Below are positions 36,354 through 44,844 of a stretch of DNA of 64,000 nt, piece after piece. Made by a program: the position numbers and the translations under genes. The DNA lies in assembly GCA_022841705.1 (NCBI GenBank), contig JALHQZ010000001.1, positions 1,364,001-1,428,000 on the forward strand, given 5' to 3'. The stretch's first letter is position 1. Each line of letters starts with the position of its first letter. A model generated the notes under the pieces. That model saw nothing but the letters and a program-made list of their open reading frames with translations, was not told where the DNA came from and searched no databases. The DNA comes from Pirellulales bacterium. GTDB taxonomy: Bacteria > Planctomycetota > Planctomycetia > Pirellulales > Lacipirellulaceae.

Positions 36354-37041
36354 TTGGGGATACGCAGCGCTCATGCTCACGGCGGTGCTCGTCGGCATTG
36401 CGCTCACGCGCCGTCCGCAACAGGCGCTGCGGCTGAACCTTGAGCAGCGCATCGCGATTGGCCTCGGCGCTTTCTGCGGGGCGATGATCGCGGCGAAGGC
36501 GCCGTTCGCGCTCAGCGATTGGCCGGGGCTGCTTTCGGGCGCTGCCTGGTTCAGCAACGGCAAGACGATCTTATTCGGCCTGGTGGGCGGATACTTCGGC
36601 GTCGAGATCGCAAAGTGGGCCACCAATGTGCGCACGAAGACGGGAGATTCCTTCGCCCCTGGCGTCGCCGCCGCGGTCGCCGTTGGAAGGCTAGCCTGTT
36701 ATCGCGCAGGGTGCTGTTACGGCGAGCCAACCGCGCTGCCGTGGGGAGTGGTGTTTCCCACCGCCGACGACCAACCGCGACATCCCACGCAACTGTACGA
36801 AGCGCTCTACCACGCGCTGTGCGCCGTGGTGCTGTATGTGCTGCGAGAGCGCGGCGCGTTTCGCGGCAATCTCATCAAGCTGTACTTCATCGCGTACTTC
36901 GGCTACCGCTTCGTCACCGAATGGCTGCGGCCCGAAGCGCGGTTGTGGTGGGGGCTCACCGGTTACCAGTATGCGTGCGTGGTGCTGGCGGCGCTCTTCG
37001 CGTGGTTGTGGTGGCGGGACGCCAAACAACAGCACGCATAA
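36346..37041 (+). CDS. Lgt-fold membrane protein (prolipoprotein diacylglyceryl transferase-like)
   Basis: 231 aa, about seven TM segments. Residues 113-152 follow the Lgt signature in outline (GR at 114-115, PWGVVFP, RHPTQLYE at 145-152), but GRxxNFxNxE is replaced by a Cys-rich GRLACYRAGCCYGEPT and the usual HGG before the third helix reads LFG. It is therefore unlikely to be the housekeeping lipoprotein transferase. Lgt-fold proteins handle phosphatidylglycerol-type lipids. The ATG overlaps the radical SAM stop by 8 bp, so the two are translationally coupled and probably act on the same lipid or protein substrate. Function is inferred only. Confidence 0.8.
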   Translation: MVDWGYAALMLTAVLVGIALTRRPQQALRLNLEQRIAIGLGAFCGAMIAAKAPFALSDWPGLLSGAAWFSNGKTILFGLVGGYFGVEIAKWATNVRTKTGDSFAPGVAAAVAVGRLACYRAGCCYGEPTALPWGVVFPTADDQPRHPTQLYEALYHALCAVVLYVLRERGAFRGNLIKLYFIAYFGYRFVTEWLRPEARLWWGLTGYQYACVVLAALFAWLWWRDAKQQHA

Positions 37042-37050
37042 AACACGCAC

Positions 37051-37081
37051 GCCCCACCGCGAGGGGAACTCGCGGCGGGGC
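37051..37081. terminator. GC-rich hairpin between convergent genes
   Basis: GCCCCaCCGCGAG pairs with CTCGCGGcGGGGC around a GGGAA loop, 13 positions with one mismatch. It lies between the Lgt-fold gene and the convergent porin gene. No T-run follows, so it may be a Rho-assisted or bidirectional stop. Confidence 0.6.
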
Positions 37082-37125
37082 GGCGGGGAATCTGCGAACG
37101 TTTTCTTACGAGCGAGAGCTTCAGC

Positions 37126-38478
37126 TTAGAATTGCAAGATCGCGTCGATGCCGAAGATCGTGTTCTCTTGGTAGTCGCTCACGCTGGTGCTGTTGCCGAC
37201 TTGGCTGACCACCGGCAGAACCGAGGGAAGCGTGTCGCTGGGGCACCAGTTGTAGCGGATTTCGGGACGAATCGTCAGGTTGGCGGTCGGCTTGTAGTTT
37301 AAACCGTAAGCCATTTCGTACAGCGAGATGCCGTCGGCCTTCCACCATTCCACCCGGGCGCCTGCCTTCCAGCAGTCGTTGATGGTGTAGAAGAGGTATT
37401 GGTTGATACCGACGGTCGCGTAAGTGGTGCCGCCCGAGTTGATCGAGTTCTCGACATGCACCACGTCGTTCTGCATCACATATTGCCACTTGTCCGAGAG
37501 ATTCACCGTCCCCACGATGCTGTGGGTGTAGGCGTTGTCGCCGATCCAGCCGAGGTTGCCCGCAGAGAGAATGTAGGTGACGGTCGTGTCGTCAGTCAGG
37601 GCCAAGGTGGCGCCGCCGAGGAAGTTATTGCCTTGGTTCAGTTGGTCAAAACCCGTGTCCCAACCCAAGGTGTAACCCGCGTAGAGCGTCACGTCATCCG
37701 ATGCCTTGTGGGTCGCCAAAGCCCCGGTGTGGGTGAACGCTTCGCTGAAGTTGAAGGTGTAGGGAATGCTGTAGAAGAAGTTGCCAATCGCCGGCACCAC
37801 TTGGTAACCCATCGGAGTGAAGAAGTGACCGACCTTCACCGACGTGTCGCCGTAGGCCGCTTCAACGTACAACTGCGGCATGGCCCAGCCATAAGCGCCA
37901 TGGTCCCAGCCGTTGGCAAAGTCCCACGAGCCCGGGGGATTGCCGAACGCTTGGGTGTTGGAGCCGTCGGTGCCGTAAACCGCGTCAGCACGTCCGCCGA
38001 AGCCGAGGCCGTCGGAGCCATCAGCAATCTTCTCGGCGTACAACCAGCCTTGGTGCAGTTGAAACTCGTGCGGGCGGGTGTTGAACACGCCGTCGTTATT
38101 GTTGTGGTAGCCGAACTGGGTCCAGCCGCCGATGTCGAACGCCCGGCATGGCCCACACACTTCGTCGGCGAGGTCCCATGGATCGCCGAGCTCACACCCT
38201 CCGAAGAGGCCGCAATCGCTACGACAGGTGTCGCCGCAGCCCACCGCGTCGCAGCAGTCATCGCCAACCGTGTCGCCGCACTCGTCGGGACAACCGCAGT
38301 CGGCTTCTTCAGCACAGTCCTCGGCACAGCTGGCCGGCAGCACCATTTCGTCTGAAACCACAACGACATCATCAACTTGAAACGCGCCACGGGCCGACAT
38401 CTCGGCCGCACCGCTGGCGGAGACGAAGCCGACAAGTGCTCCGAACCCGATGGAACAACACCAGAAACGATTGCGCAT
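37126..38478 (-). CDS. OmpL-like (BBP2) outer-membrane beta-barrel with Cys-rich N-terminal segment
   Basis: 450 aa. An N-terminal signal (cleavage near SGAAE, residue 25) precedes a segment with 13 cysteines between residues 51 and 111, then a barrel domain that starts at GGWTQFGYHNN and includes QLYVEAAYGDTSVKVGHFFT. The C-terminus ends in Phe (DAILQF), as for BamA substrates. This resembles the planctomycete BBP2 porin family. The Cys-rich part could form disulfides or bind metal on the periplasmic side or surface. GGGGAGG lies 8 nt before the ATG. A monocistronic unit. Confidence 0.88.
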   Translation of the reverse strand: MRNRFWCCSIGFGALVGFVSASGAAEMSARGAFQVDDVVVVSDEMVLPASCAEDCAEEADCGCPDECGDTVGDDCCDAVGCGDTCRSDCGLFGGCELGDPWDLADEVCGPCRAFDIGGWTQFGYHNNNDGVFNTRPHEFQLHQGWLYAEKIADGSDGLGFGGRADAVYGTDGSNTQAFGNPPGSWDFANGWDHGAYGWAMPQLYVEAAYGDTSVKVGHFFTPMGYQVVPAIGNFFYSIPYTFNFSEAFTHTGALATHKASDDVTLYAGYTLGWDTGFDQLNQGNNFLGGATLALTDDTTVTYILSAGNLGWIGDNAYTHSIVGTVNLSDKWQYVMQNDVVHVENSINSGGTTYATVGINQYLFYTINDCWKAGARVEWWKADGISLYEMAYGLNYKPTANLTIRPEIRYNWCPSDTLPSVLPVVSQVGNSTSVSDYQENTIFGIDAILQF

Positions 38479-38949
38479 AGCGATGGCCTCCCCGCCACAG
38501 CATGGACATTAGGAACATGACCGCGCGAATTCCCGCTTCGCGCGCTCGCCACACCGATCCGCCGTTCGGCATTGGCTGCAAAATCGTTATCGCCGGCACA
38601 CAACGCACTTTCGTAACATTTTGCCGCGTATTTCCGCCGGCTACTTCCGCCGGTGGTAAACCTTGCCGGTTGCGAGCACCTTGCCGATTCAAGTTGCAAC
38701 ACAAATGCCGGCTCCTCGCTTGCGATTTAGCGCCCCCGAACCACCAATTTGGCGCTAGCCAAGCCGACCAATCCGACCGGAGCAATCCCGCGAATGGCGG
38801 CAGACCACACCAACTGCTGGCAATGTGGCGCTTGTAGGGCTGGTGTTGTCCCGAATGTGGCCAAAAACTGGCCCGCAAACATGCGGCTCACCGCCAACGA
38901 GGCCTCAAGGATCTGAGACCTAACTGCTCGCCAACTTCGTGACTTCGCT
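38479..38949. other. 471-bp gap between two outer-membrane protein genes
   Basis: This contains the porin SD on the minus strand, a short dyad TTGGC-gcta-GCCAA at 38751-38764, and several TTGCCG/CGCCGG words, but no ORF or RNA that can be supported. Confidence 0.55.
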
Positions 38950-40119
38950 TTAGAAAGCGTATGTCACGCCAACATCCAGCCCGTGCGCGACGAATGTCTC
39001 ATCGCGGAAGCCGGCAAATTCCGGATTGCGATTGCCGCCCGTTTGCACCGGCGGCAGATTGCGCGGATCGACGGCGAGATCCGCGGGCAGCCCATCGGCG
39101 GCGGTCGCGACCCCTTGCCAGATGATCGCGTTGTAGCCGAGCGTTGCGCTCCAGTGGCACGTGAGTTGGCAGCCGAGCCCCAACCGCAACCGCGGGATCA
39201 CGGTGTCGCGGCTATCGGTATAGCGGCCGATGTTGGTTTCGCTGGAAGTGAGCAGCCCGCCCGCCGCGGTGGAAGTCCCCACATTTGGCACGGTGTTGGT
39301 GGTGCTGCCACTAATGTCGATCGTCCGGCGATTCGAACCAAACGCAAACGCGGCGAGGCCATCGATCCACCATTCGCTTTTTTGCACCCGGCCGGTCAGG
39401 CCCACTTCGGCGCCGTGGAACTCGTTGTTCGCGGCGAAGCGGTCGTCAAGCGCGATGGTCGTGCCAGGAATCAGCGGCGTGGTGGTGTTAGCCAGCACGG
39501 TGAGATTTTCGACCACCGCCAAGTCGGAATCGTGCTTGTAGTAGCGATAACCGCCGAGCACCGCGAGTTGCGTACTCGCGCCGCCGCAGGGATCGCAGCA
39601 GCAGACGATGTTCTTGGTGAGCGCAAGGCCCGCGCCTTGGAAGCGATCGCCGTAGCCGCCCACCACCGTTCCGGAAAGCTGGTTGGGGACGCTCACCTGC
39701 TGCGTGTCTTGTTCGTTCGCTTGGGTGTTGAAGAAGGGCCGCGTGATGATGGTACTTGCGGTGTCACCCGCGGCGAAGTCGTAGTCATCGCGCCCGAGGA
39801 AGAAGTAGTCACCTGTGAGTTGCCAGTTGCCGCACGGATCAATGGGCATCCCGGCCGAAATGCGGAAGCCACTGCGATAGCCATCTGCGAACGAACCGTT
39901 GCCGGCGAGGATGGTGGTGGTCTCTTCGCCCAGCACACCGGCATCATCCAGCGGCACGTTCGACGGACTACTGGTCACCAGCGCCGGCAGATCAACGCCA
40001 TCGGTCTGCCAAGCCAAATACTCGGCACGCACCCACGGCCCGCAAGCGCCTGGATTCTGGGCTTCGGCGAACGAAGCCAGCAGCCCCACCAGCGCAGCAA
40101 TCGCACAAACTCGGGCCAT
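38950..40119 (-). CDS. BBP7 family outer-membrane beta-barrel protein
   Basis: 389 aa from the ATG at 40119, which has a run of six G residues four bases upstream and begins a clean signal peptide (MARVCAIAALVGLLASFAEA). The frame is open to 40245, but that extension is basic and has no export signal. The mature protein begins PGACGPWVRAEYLAWQTDG and has the alternating barrel pattern, a C-terminal aromatic (VTYAF) and a GCQLTCHW segment, consistent with the planctomycete-specific BBP7 family. The function is unknown; it is presumably an abundant outer-membrane component. Confidence 0.88.
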   Translation of the reverse strand: MARVCAIAALVGLLASFAEAQNPGACGPWVRAEYLAWQTDGVDLPALVTSSPSNVPLDDAGVLGEETTTILAGNGSFADGYRSGFRISAGMPIDPCGNWQLTGDYFFLGRDDYDFAAGDTASTIITRPFFNTQANEQDTQQVSVPNQLSGTVVGGYGDRFQGAGLALTKNIVCCCDPCGGASTQLAVLGGYRYYKHDSDLAVVENLTVLANTTTPLIPGTTIALDDRFAANNEFHGAEVGLTGRVQKSEWWIDGLAAFAFGSNRRTIDISGSTTNTVPNVGTSTAAGGLLTSSETNIGRYTDSRDTVIPRLRLGLGCQLTCHWSATLGYNAIIWQGVATAADGLPADLAVDPRNLPPVQTGGNRNPEFAGFRDETFVAHGLDVGVTYAF

Positions 40120-40335
40120 GATTTCCCCCCGGATGGCTCGGTCGCACGCCGCCTTCGGTCCGCTGGTAACGAATTTGCGGGTTCTGTGGGCGCGCCTGCC
40201 TAGGGTATCGGCCCCCGCGACCAGCAGGCTTTGGCTAAGCCGCACAAATTTCTTGCGGCGCCAGCACCCGGCAATTAGCGTGGAATTTGTGCCCCGATTT
40301 TTCTCCTTTGATCTTCTCCTCAGAGTTTTCCCGCG

Positions 40336-40986
40336 ATGACGTTTTTGCTGCGAAATCTGGCGCGCCTCGGCGCGGTGGTGACTTTACTCGCTTTGGCAGC
40401 GGCGGCTTCGGCCCAGTCGAGCGCTTCGCTCAGCGGATTCGTCTACATCGACCGCGACAACAACGGCCAACTGGCGTTCAACAACTCGCCGAACCCGGAG
40501 TTAATTATCAGCGGGGTGACGATCAACTTGTTCCAAGGAACCAGCACCACTCCGCTGGCCACCCAGGTGACCGACGCAATTGGGCGCTATAGCTTCATGG
40601 GGCTCGCCGCGGGCACTTATCGCCTCGCGCAGTCTCAGCCGGTGGGATACGTCGATGGCATCGATACGTTGGGCGTCCTGACGTCGAACACGGGCGGTCC
40701 AGCGCCGGTTGGTTCGAGCGCCGGCGTCGTTGGCGCCGACCAGTTCACCACCATCACGTTACTGGCAAACACCGTGGGGAACCTCTTCAACTTCGGCGAG
40801 CGCGGCCTGGCGCCGGGCTTCGTCTCGAAGCGCTATCTGTTGGGCACCGCCCCGCCGCCCATTCCCGTGACGCCTGACGACGGCGAAGTGGGGATCGATG
40901 CGGAAGTGACCGTACCCGAGCCGGGAGCGATTCTAGTGGCGGCAATTGTGCTGGGCGCCTTCGTAGTGCGGCGACGGGTGAGCTAG
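40336..40986 (+). CDS. PEP-CTERM protein with SdrD-B-like domain
   Basis: 216 aa. A signal peptide (about 1-27) is followed by a collagen-binding B-type/SdrD-B-like beta-sandwich (SGFVYIDRDNNGQLAFN through GRYSFMGLAAGTYRL), a linker, and a C-terminal VPEPGAILVAAIVLGAFVV helix with an Arg-rich end, the PEP-CTERM signal recognised by exosortase. It should be exported and anchored or released at the cell surface. No exosortase gene is in the window. It is a single gene. Confidence 0.85.
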   Translation: MTFLLRNLARLGAVVTLLALAAAASAQSSASLSGFVYIDRDNNGQLAFNNSPNPELIISGVTINLFQGTSTTPLATQVTDAIGRYSFMGLAAGTYRLAQSQPVGYVDGIDTLGVLTSNTGGPAPVGSSAGVVGADQFTTITLLANTVGNLFNFGERGLAPGFVSKRYLLGTAPPPIPVTPDDGEVGIDAEVTVPEPGAILVAAIVLGAFVVRRRVS

Positions 40987-41252
40987 TGGCTTGTCACAGC
41001 GATTTCTGATTTCGCTACAGCCTGCGCAGTTCTGCTTGATCGCCCTACAGCACCACGTCATTATGCGCATTGGCAAAAGCACTTTGCGTCCTCTGACGCG
41101 ATTAACTCTGCGATTCGCGTGAAGATTCTGCGAAAATCGCCCCTCCCTCGATTCTCTGCGGCTTGACGACAAGATAAGCTCATCCGCGGCTGCTGCGCGC
41201 TTGAGCCTTGTGGAGTTCAGCCCACCCAGCTCCGTACTTCGAGGGGAACATC

Positions 41253-43142
41253 ATGCGATTCGTGGTTCCGTTACATCTTGTCGCGATTATCCTGGCAATC
41301 ATGCCCAACTCAGGCGTGCTTGCTCACGAAGGGCCCGACCCCGTCGCTCATTGGAGCTTCACTAAGAACTCAATCGATGGATCGGAGATCAAGCCGCGGC
41401 TCGGACCGGTCACTCAGGTTGAAGGTGGTCCCACGTATGTCGAAGACGATTTCGGCGGAGCGTTGGCCTTTGATGGCGCTGATGATCGGCTCGTGGTAAA
41501 TTCGGAGCGAAGTGACCTCGGCAGTCGGCTGCCGCTCAAGTACCTCACGGTCGCCTCCACGTTGACGGTTGATCGCCCGCGCGCCGGCGCCGCGGTCGTT
41601 AGTCTCACCCAGATTCATGGCGAGGGACAAAAGGGGTGGTTCCTGGGATACAACGAACGCGCGTTTTGTTTCGGTTTGGCAAGTGCCGACCGCGACGATG
41701 GTAATGGCCGCATGACGATCATCGAGGCCAAGTCTCCCTTGAAGCCTGGGCGCGCTTATCGGGTGGTCGCCACCTACGACGGTCGGCAGATGCAACTCTA
41801 CGTCGATGGCCAACTCGAAGCGACAAGCGATGAGCAGCACGGTTCGATTCTGTATGGCGCCCGAACTCGCTGCGCGATTGGAGCGGCCGCGGACACCGAC
41901 GAGTCTGTGTTTCATCGCGGGTTGATTCGCGATCTAGCCATCTACGATATCGCCGCGACCGAGAAATGGGTGGCCCACGACAGCGAGGAGTGGAGCGCCG
42001 TGGCCGCGGCGGAGCCCGCGGTCCGTCCCGACAATGATTTGCAGTTCGTTGTTCGCCCGTACTTGCAGATGGTGACGCAATCTTCGATCACCGTCATGTG
42101 GGAGACAAACCAAACAGCGACTAGCCGCGTGAAGTTTGGACCCGACGCGGAGACAAAATCAATCGCGGTGGGCGATAACGCGACGCTGCACGAGGTCGAG
42201 CTGACGGGGCTCGAGACGGAGTCGCCCTATTTTTACCGCGTGGAGTCCGAGGATTCTGCAGGCCTCAGGATCGAAAGTGAACTCTTGTCATTTCAGACCG
42301 CCAATCATGCGGAAACGCCATTCGCTTTCGGTGTGCTCGGCGACACCCAGTTCAATCCGCGCGTCTCGAAAAAGCTGACCGACATGCTCTGGATGCAGCG
42401 TCCCAATTTTTTCGTGATTGCGGGTGATCTGGTCGATACGGGACCCGAAAAGTGGCAGTGGACGGAGCAGTTTTTTCCCGGGCTCTCTCCGCTGGCGTCG
42501 AGAGTTTGCCTCTTTCCGGTGATCGGCAATCACGAGCGAAACACGAAATACTACTACGACTATATGTCTCTCCCCGATCCGGAGTACTACTACCAATTCA
42601 CATACGGCAACGCCGATTTCTTTATCCTGGACTCCAACAAAGAATGCGGCCCTGGCAGCGAACAGTGGAAGTGGCTCGAAACGGCGCTCAAGGAGAGCGA
42701 CGCGGTCTGGAAGTTTGTTTCCTACCATCATCCCTCGTACTCTTCTGACGAAGATGACTACGGCGATATGTGGCGTGGCCGGAGCGAATATGGCGAGCAG
42801 CGATTGCGCCCGTTATCGAGGCTGTACGACAAGTATGGGGTCGACATTGTGTGGAATGGCCACATTCATTCTTACGAGCGTTCGTGGCCGCTGAAGAACG
42901 ACAAGGTGACCGAACAAGACGGGACGATCTACCTGGTCACGGGCGGCGGAGGCGGCGGGCTCGAAGTCGCAGGTCCCATCAAGCCTTATTTCCAAAACAA
43001 CGTCAAACATGGCCACCACTACTGTTTGGTAGGGGTCAACGGCAGAACCTTAGAGTTCAAAGCGTTTGATCTAGAAGGGCGACTGTTCGACTACCTGAAA
43101 ATCGACAAACGCCACGCAGAACCGAACACCACCGGAAATTGA
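41253..43142 (+). CDS. secreted LamG / purple-acid-phosphatase-like metallophosphoesterase
   Basis: 629 aa from the ATG at 41253 (GAGGGG SD at 41241-41246). Order: signal peptide (about 1-24), LamG/concanavalin-like domain (about 30-225), a fibronectin-III-like purple acid phosphatase N-domain (from VVRPYLQMVTQSSITVMWE), then a calcineurin-like phosphatase core with FGVLGDTQF, AGDLVDTG, GNHERN, SYHHPSYSS and NGHIHSYERSWP, which together supply the two-metal site. It is predicted to hydrolyse phosphate esters outside the cytoplasm, possibly bound to polysaccharide through LamG. Phosphate scavenging is a plausible role but is not shown. Confidence 0.93.
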   Translation: MRFVVPLHLVAIILAIMPNSGVLAHEGPDPVAHWSFTKNSIDGSEIKPRLGPVTQVEGGPTYVEDDFGGALAFDGADDRLVVNSERSDLGSRLPLKYLTVASTLTVDRPRAGAAVVSLTQIHGEGQKGWFLGYNERAFCFGLASADRDDGNGRMTIIEAKSPLKPGRAYRVVATYDGRQMQLYVDGQLEATSDEQHGSILYGARTRCAIGAAADTDESVFHRGLIRDLAIYDIAATEKWVAHDSEEWSAVAAAEPAVRPDNDLQFVVRPYLQMVTQSSITVMWETNQTATSRVKFGPDAETKSIAVGDNATLHEVELTGLETESPYFYRVESEDSAGLRIESELLSFQTANHAETPFAFGVLGDTQFNPRVSKKLTDMLWMQRPNFFVIAGDLVDTGPEKWQWTEQFFPGLSPLASRVCLFPVIGNHERNTKYYYDYMSLPDPEYYYQFTYGNADFFILDSNKECGPGSEQWKWLETALKESDAVWKFVSYHHPSYSSDEDDYGDMWRGRSEYGEQRLRPLSRLYDKYGVDIVWNGHIHSYERSWPLKNDKVTEQDGTIYLVTGGGGGGLEVAGPIKPYFQNNVKHGHHYCLVGVNGRTLEFKAFDLEGRLFDYLKIDKRHAEPNTTGN

Positions 43143-43589
43143 GCTTCCAACGCGGCGAATGTCGCTAGACTTGCCGCTGTGTTCGTCTTGGCTTTGTAAT
43201 CTTCGGTTGCCTCGAACAACGGCAACCGCGCCACCGCCCGACTGAGGACGCGCAATTAGGTGGGGGCGGGGCAAAATGCGGGCAGCGGGACCACGGAAGA
43301 GCATGGAATGTGGGAAGGAATGAAAAGAACTGCATCTCAATGAATTTTTCCTTTAACTGGCAAATTCGAGGGAAATTGCATAGATTCTGGATGAAAGCCC
43401 TTTTGCCCCTACGCTCGTTTCCATCCTGTGGGGAGCATGTTTGCAAAGCACATGAGCGCCTGGGTACATACAATGAGTGACACCGCACAATTGATATTGA
43501 GCGCCAGTTTTACGCGGTTTTTTTCCGATTTGATATTCACTTAACAGCAGAAAAACGCTGGTTGTCTGAGCGCGACATCACGAGGCAAC
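43143..43589. other. 447-bp gap
   Basis: A hairpin CGGTTGCC/GGCAACCG at 43204-43228, 62 bp after the phosphatase stop, is a possible terminator without a T-run. The rest shows no supported feature, although the promoter of the esterase gene should lie near its right end. Confidence 0.55.
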
Positions 43590-44756
43590 ATGACTTTCAC
43601 TTTCGCCCCATTTGCCGCCTGCTGGCGATTCGCCAAGGCATTGCGTTTGATCTTCGCGCTTGCCATTACGCATTGGTGCGGCACTGCGGAATCTGTTTTT
43701 GCGCAGCTCACCCTCATTGGGCCAGTGACTCGCGCCGTCTATCAGCGCAACGAGGTCGATCTGGCAAGCATTCCCATCACTGGCTCCTATACGGGCTTGG
43801 CAACGTCGATCGAAGCCCGCGCGACAGACGCGGGAGGCGCGCCGATCACGCCCTGGCATGTGATCGATGGCTCGCCACGCGGGGACTTTGCGGGCCGTCT
43901 GTCGCTGCCTGCCGGCGGTTGGTATCAAATTCAAGTTCGTGCTCTCAACGGCGCTACCGAGATTGCTTCCCAAGATATCGATAAGGTAGGCGTCGGCGAC
44001 GTTTTCATCACGGCCGGGCAGTCTAACGCTGCGAACCACGGCGTACCACGGCAAACGGCCAACGACCGAGTCTCGGCGCTCATGAGCATACCTGCCCCAC
44101 AATGGCAGCACGCCAACGATCCGCAGCCCCTCGCGAGCGGTTCCGATGGTTCTCCCTGGCCCCCGTTTGGCAACGTACTCGTTGCCCAAAACGACATGCC
44201 AGTCGGAATCATCTCCGTCGGAAGCGGTGGCACAGCGTTACGAACCTGGCTTCCCGGAGAGACGCTTTACAACCGCCTTCGTGACGCATTGCAATTAACG
44301 GGACCAAATGGGGTACGCGCGATCCTTTGGCATCAGGGCGAGTCGGACGCGCTAGAGAACACGTCGACCTCCACCTACGCTTCGCGCCTCAACACAATTA
44401 TTGAACAGTCGCGAATTGACGCCGGCTGGAACGTGCCGTGGGGCGTCGCCATCGCTTCGTATCACGACGCATCGACCGCGGCGCAGCAGGCCGCAGTTGT
44501 AGCAGGTCAACGGATGGTGATCGACGACGACCCACTCGTGTTCGAGGGGCCAAATACCGACAACTTCCACAACATCGGATACCTTTGGGATAACGTGCAC
44601 TTCAACAACGTCGGCCTCCAGGCGCACGGCCAGATGTGGGCCGCGGCCGTCACGTCGTTCTTCGCGCCCGTCCCCGAGCCGACGTCGGGATTACTGCTTT
44701 TCATCGGAACCGCTTGCGTGTGTATCGCGATTCGCCGGCGCATAGGGAGGACTTAA
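43590..44756 (+). CDS. sialate O-acetylesterase-like (SASA) PEP-CTERM protein
   Basis: 388 aa. A signal peptide (to about residue 38) precedes an SGNH-type SASA/CE6 esterase domain: GQSNAANHG with the nucleophile serine, LWHQGESDA, and DNVHFNNVG with the Asp-His pair. The C-terminus VPEPTSGLLLFIGTACVCIA with a basic tail is a PEP-CTERM anchor. It probably removes acetyl groups from polysaccharides at or outside the cell surface. The ATG follows a CGAGG. A hairpin with a nearby T-run follows the stop. The substrate is not known. Confidence 0.9.
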   Translation: MTFTFAPFAACWRFAKALRLIFALAITHWCGTAESVFAQLTLIGPVTRAVYQRNEVDLASIPITGSYTGLATSIEARATDAGGAPITPWHVIDGSPRGDFAGRLSLPAGGWYQIQVRALNGATEIASQDIDKVGVGDVFITAGQSNAANHGVPRQTANDRVSALMSIPAPQWQHANDPQPLASGSDGSPWPPFGNVLVAQNDMPVGIISVGSGGTALRTWLPGETLYNRLRDALQLTGPNGVRAILWHQGESDALENTSTSTYASRLNTIIEQSRIDAGWNVPWGVAIASYHDASTAAQQAAVVAGQRMVIDDDPLVFEGPNTDNFHNIGYLWDNVHFNNVGLQAHGQMWAAAVTSFFAPVPEPTSGLLLFIGTACVCIAIRRRIGRT

Positions 44757-44765
44757 CGTGTTAAT

Positions 44766-44807
44766 GGGGACCCAGCTCGTTGTTGAGCTGCCCACCCTTA
44801 CCTTTTT
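44766..44807 (+). terminator. probable terminator after the esterase gene
   Basis: CAGCTC-gttgtt-GAGCTG with flanking GGG/CCC pairs is followed, 12 bases on, by a run of five T residues. It serves the plus-strand esterase gene and also lies just before the end of the convergent Sua5 gene. Confidence 0.6.
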
Positions 44808-44844
44808 CCGGCGAGCTCGCTGCGGTAGCCATAAACTTACGAAC

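Noticed and set aside
38983..40203. 406-codon plus-strand frame over the BBP7 gene
   Set aside because: Antisense shadow of a gene with a signal peptide and a strong SD; its translation is Arg/Ala-rich with no domain.
43143..43589. Small ORF in the phosphatase-esterase gap
   Set aside because: Frames are short and have no start context; composition looks non-coding.
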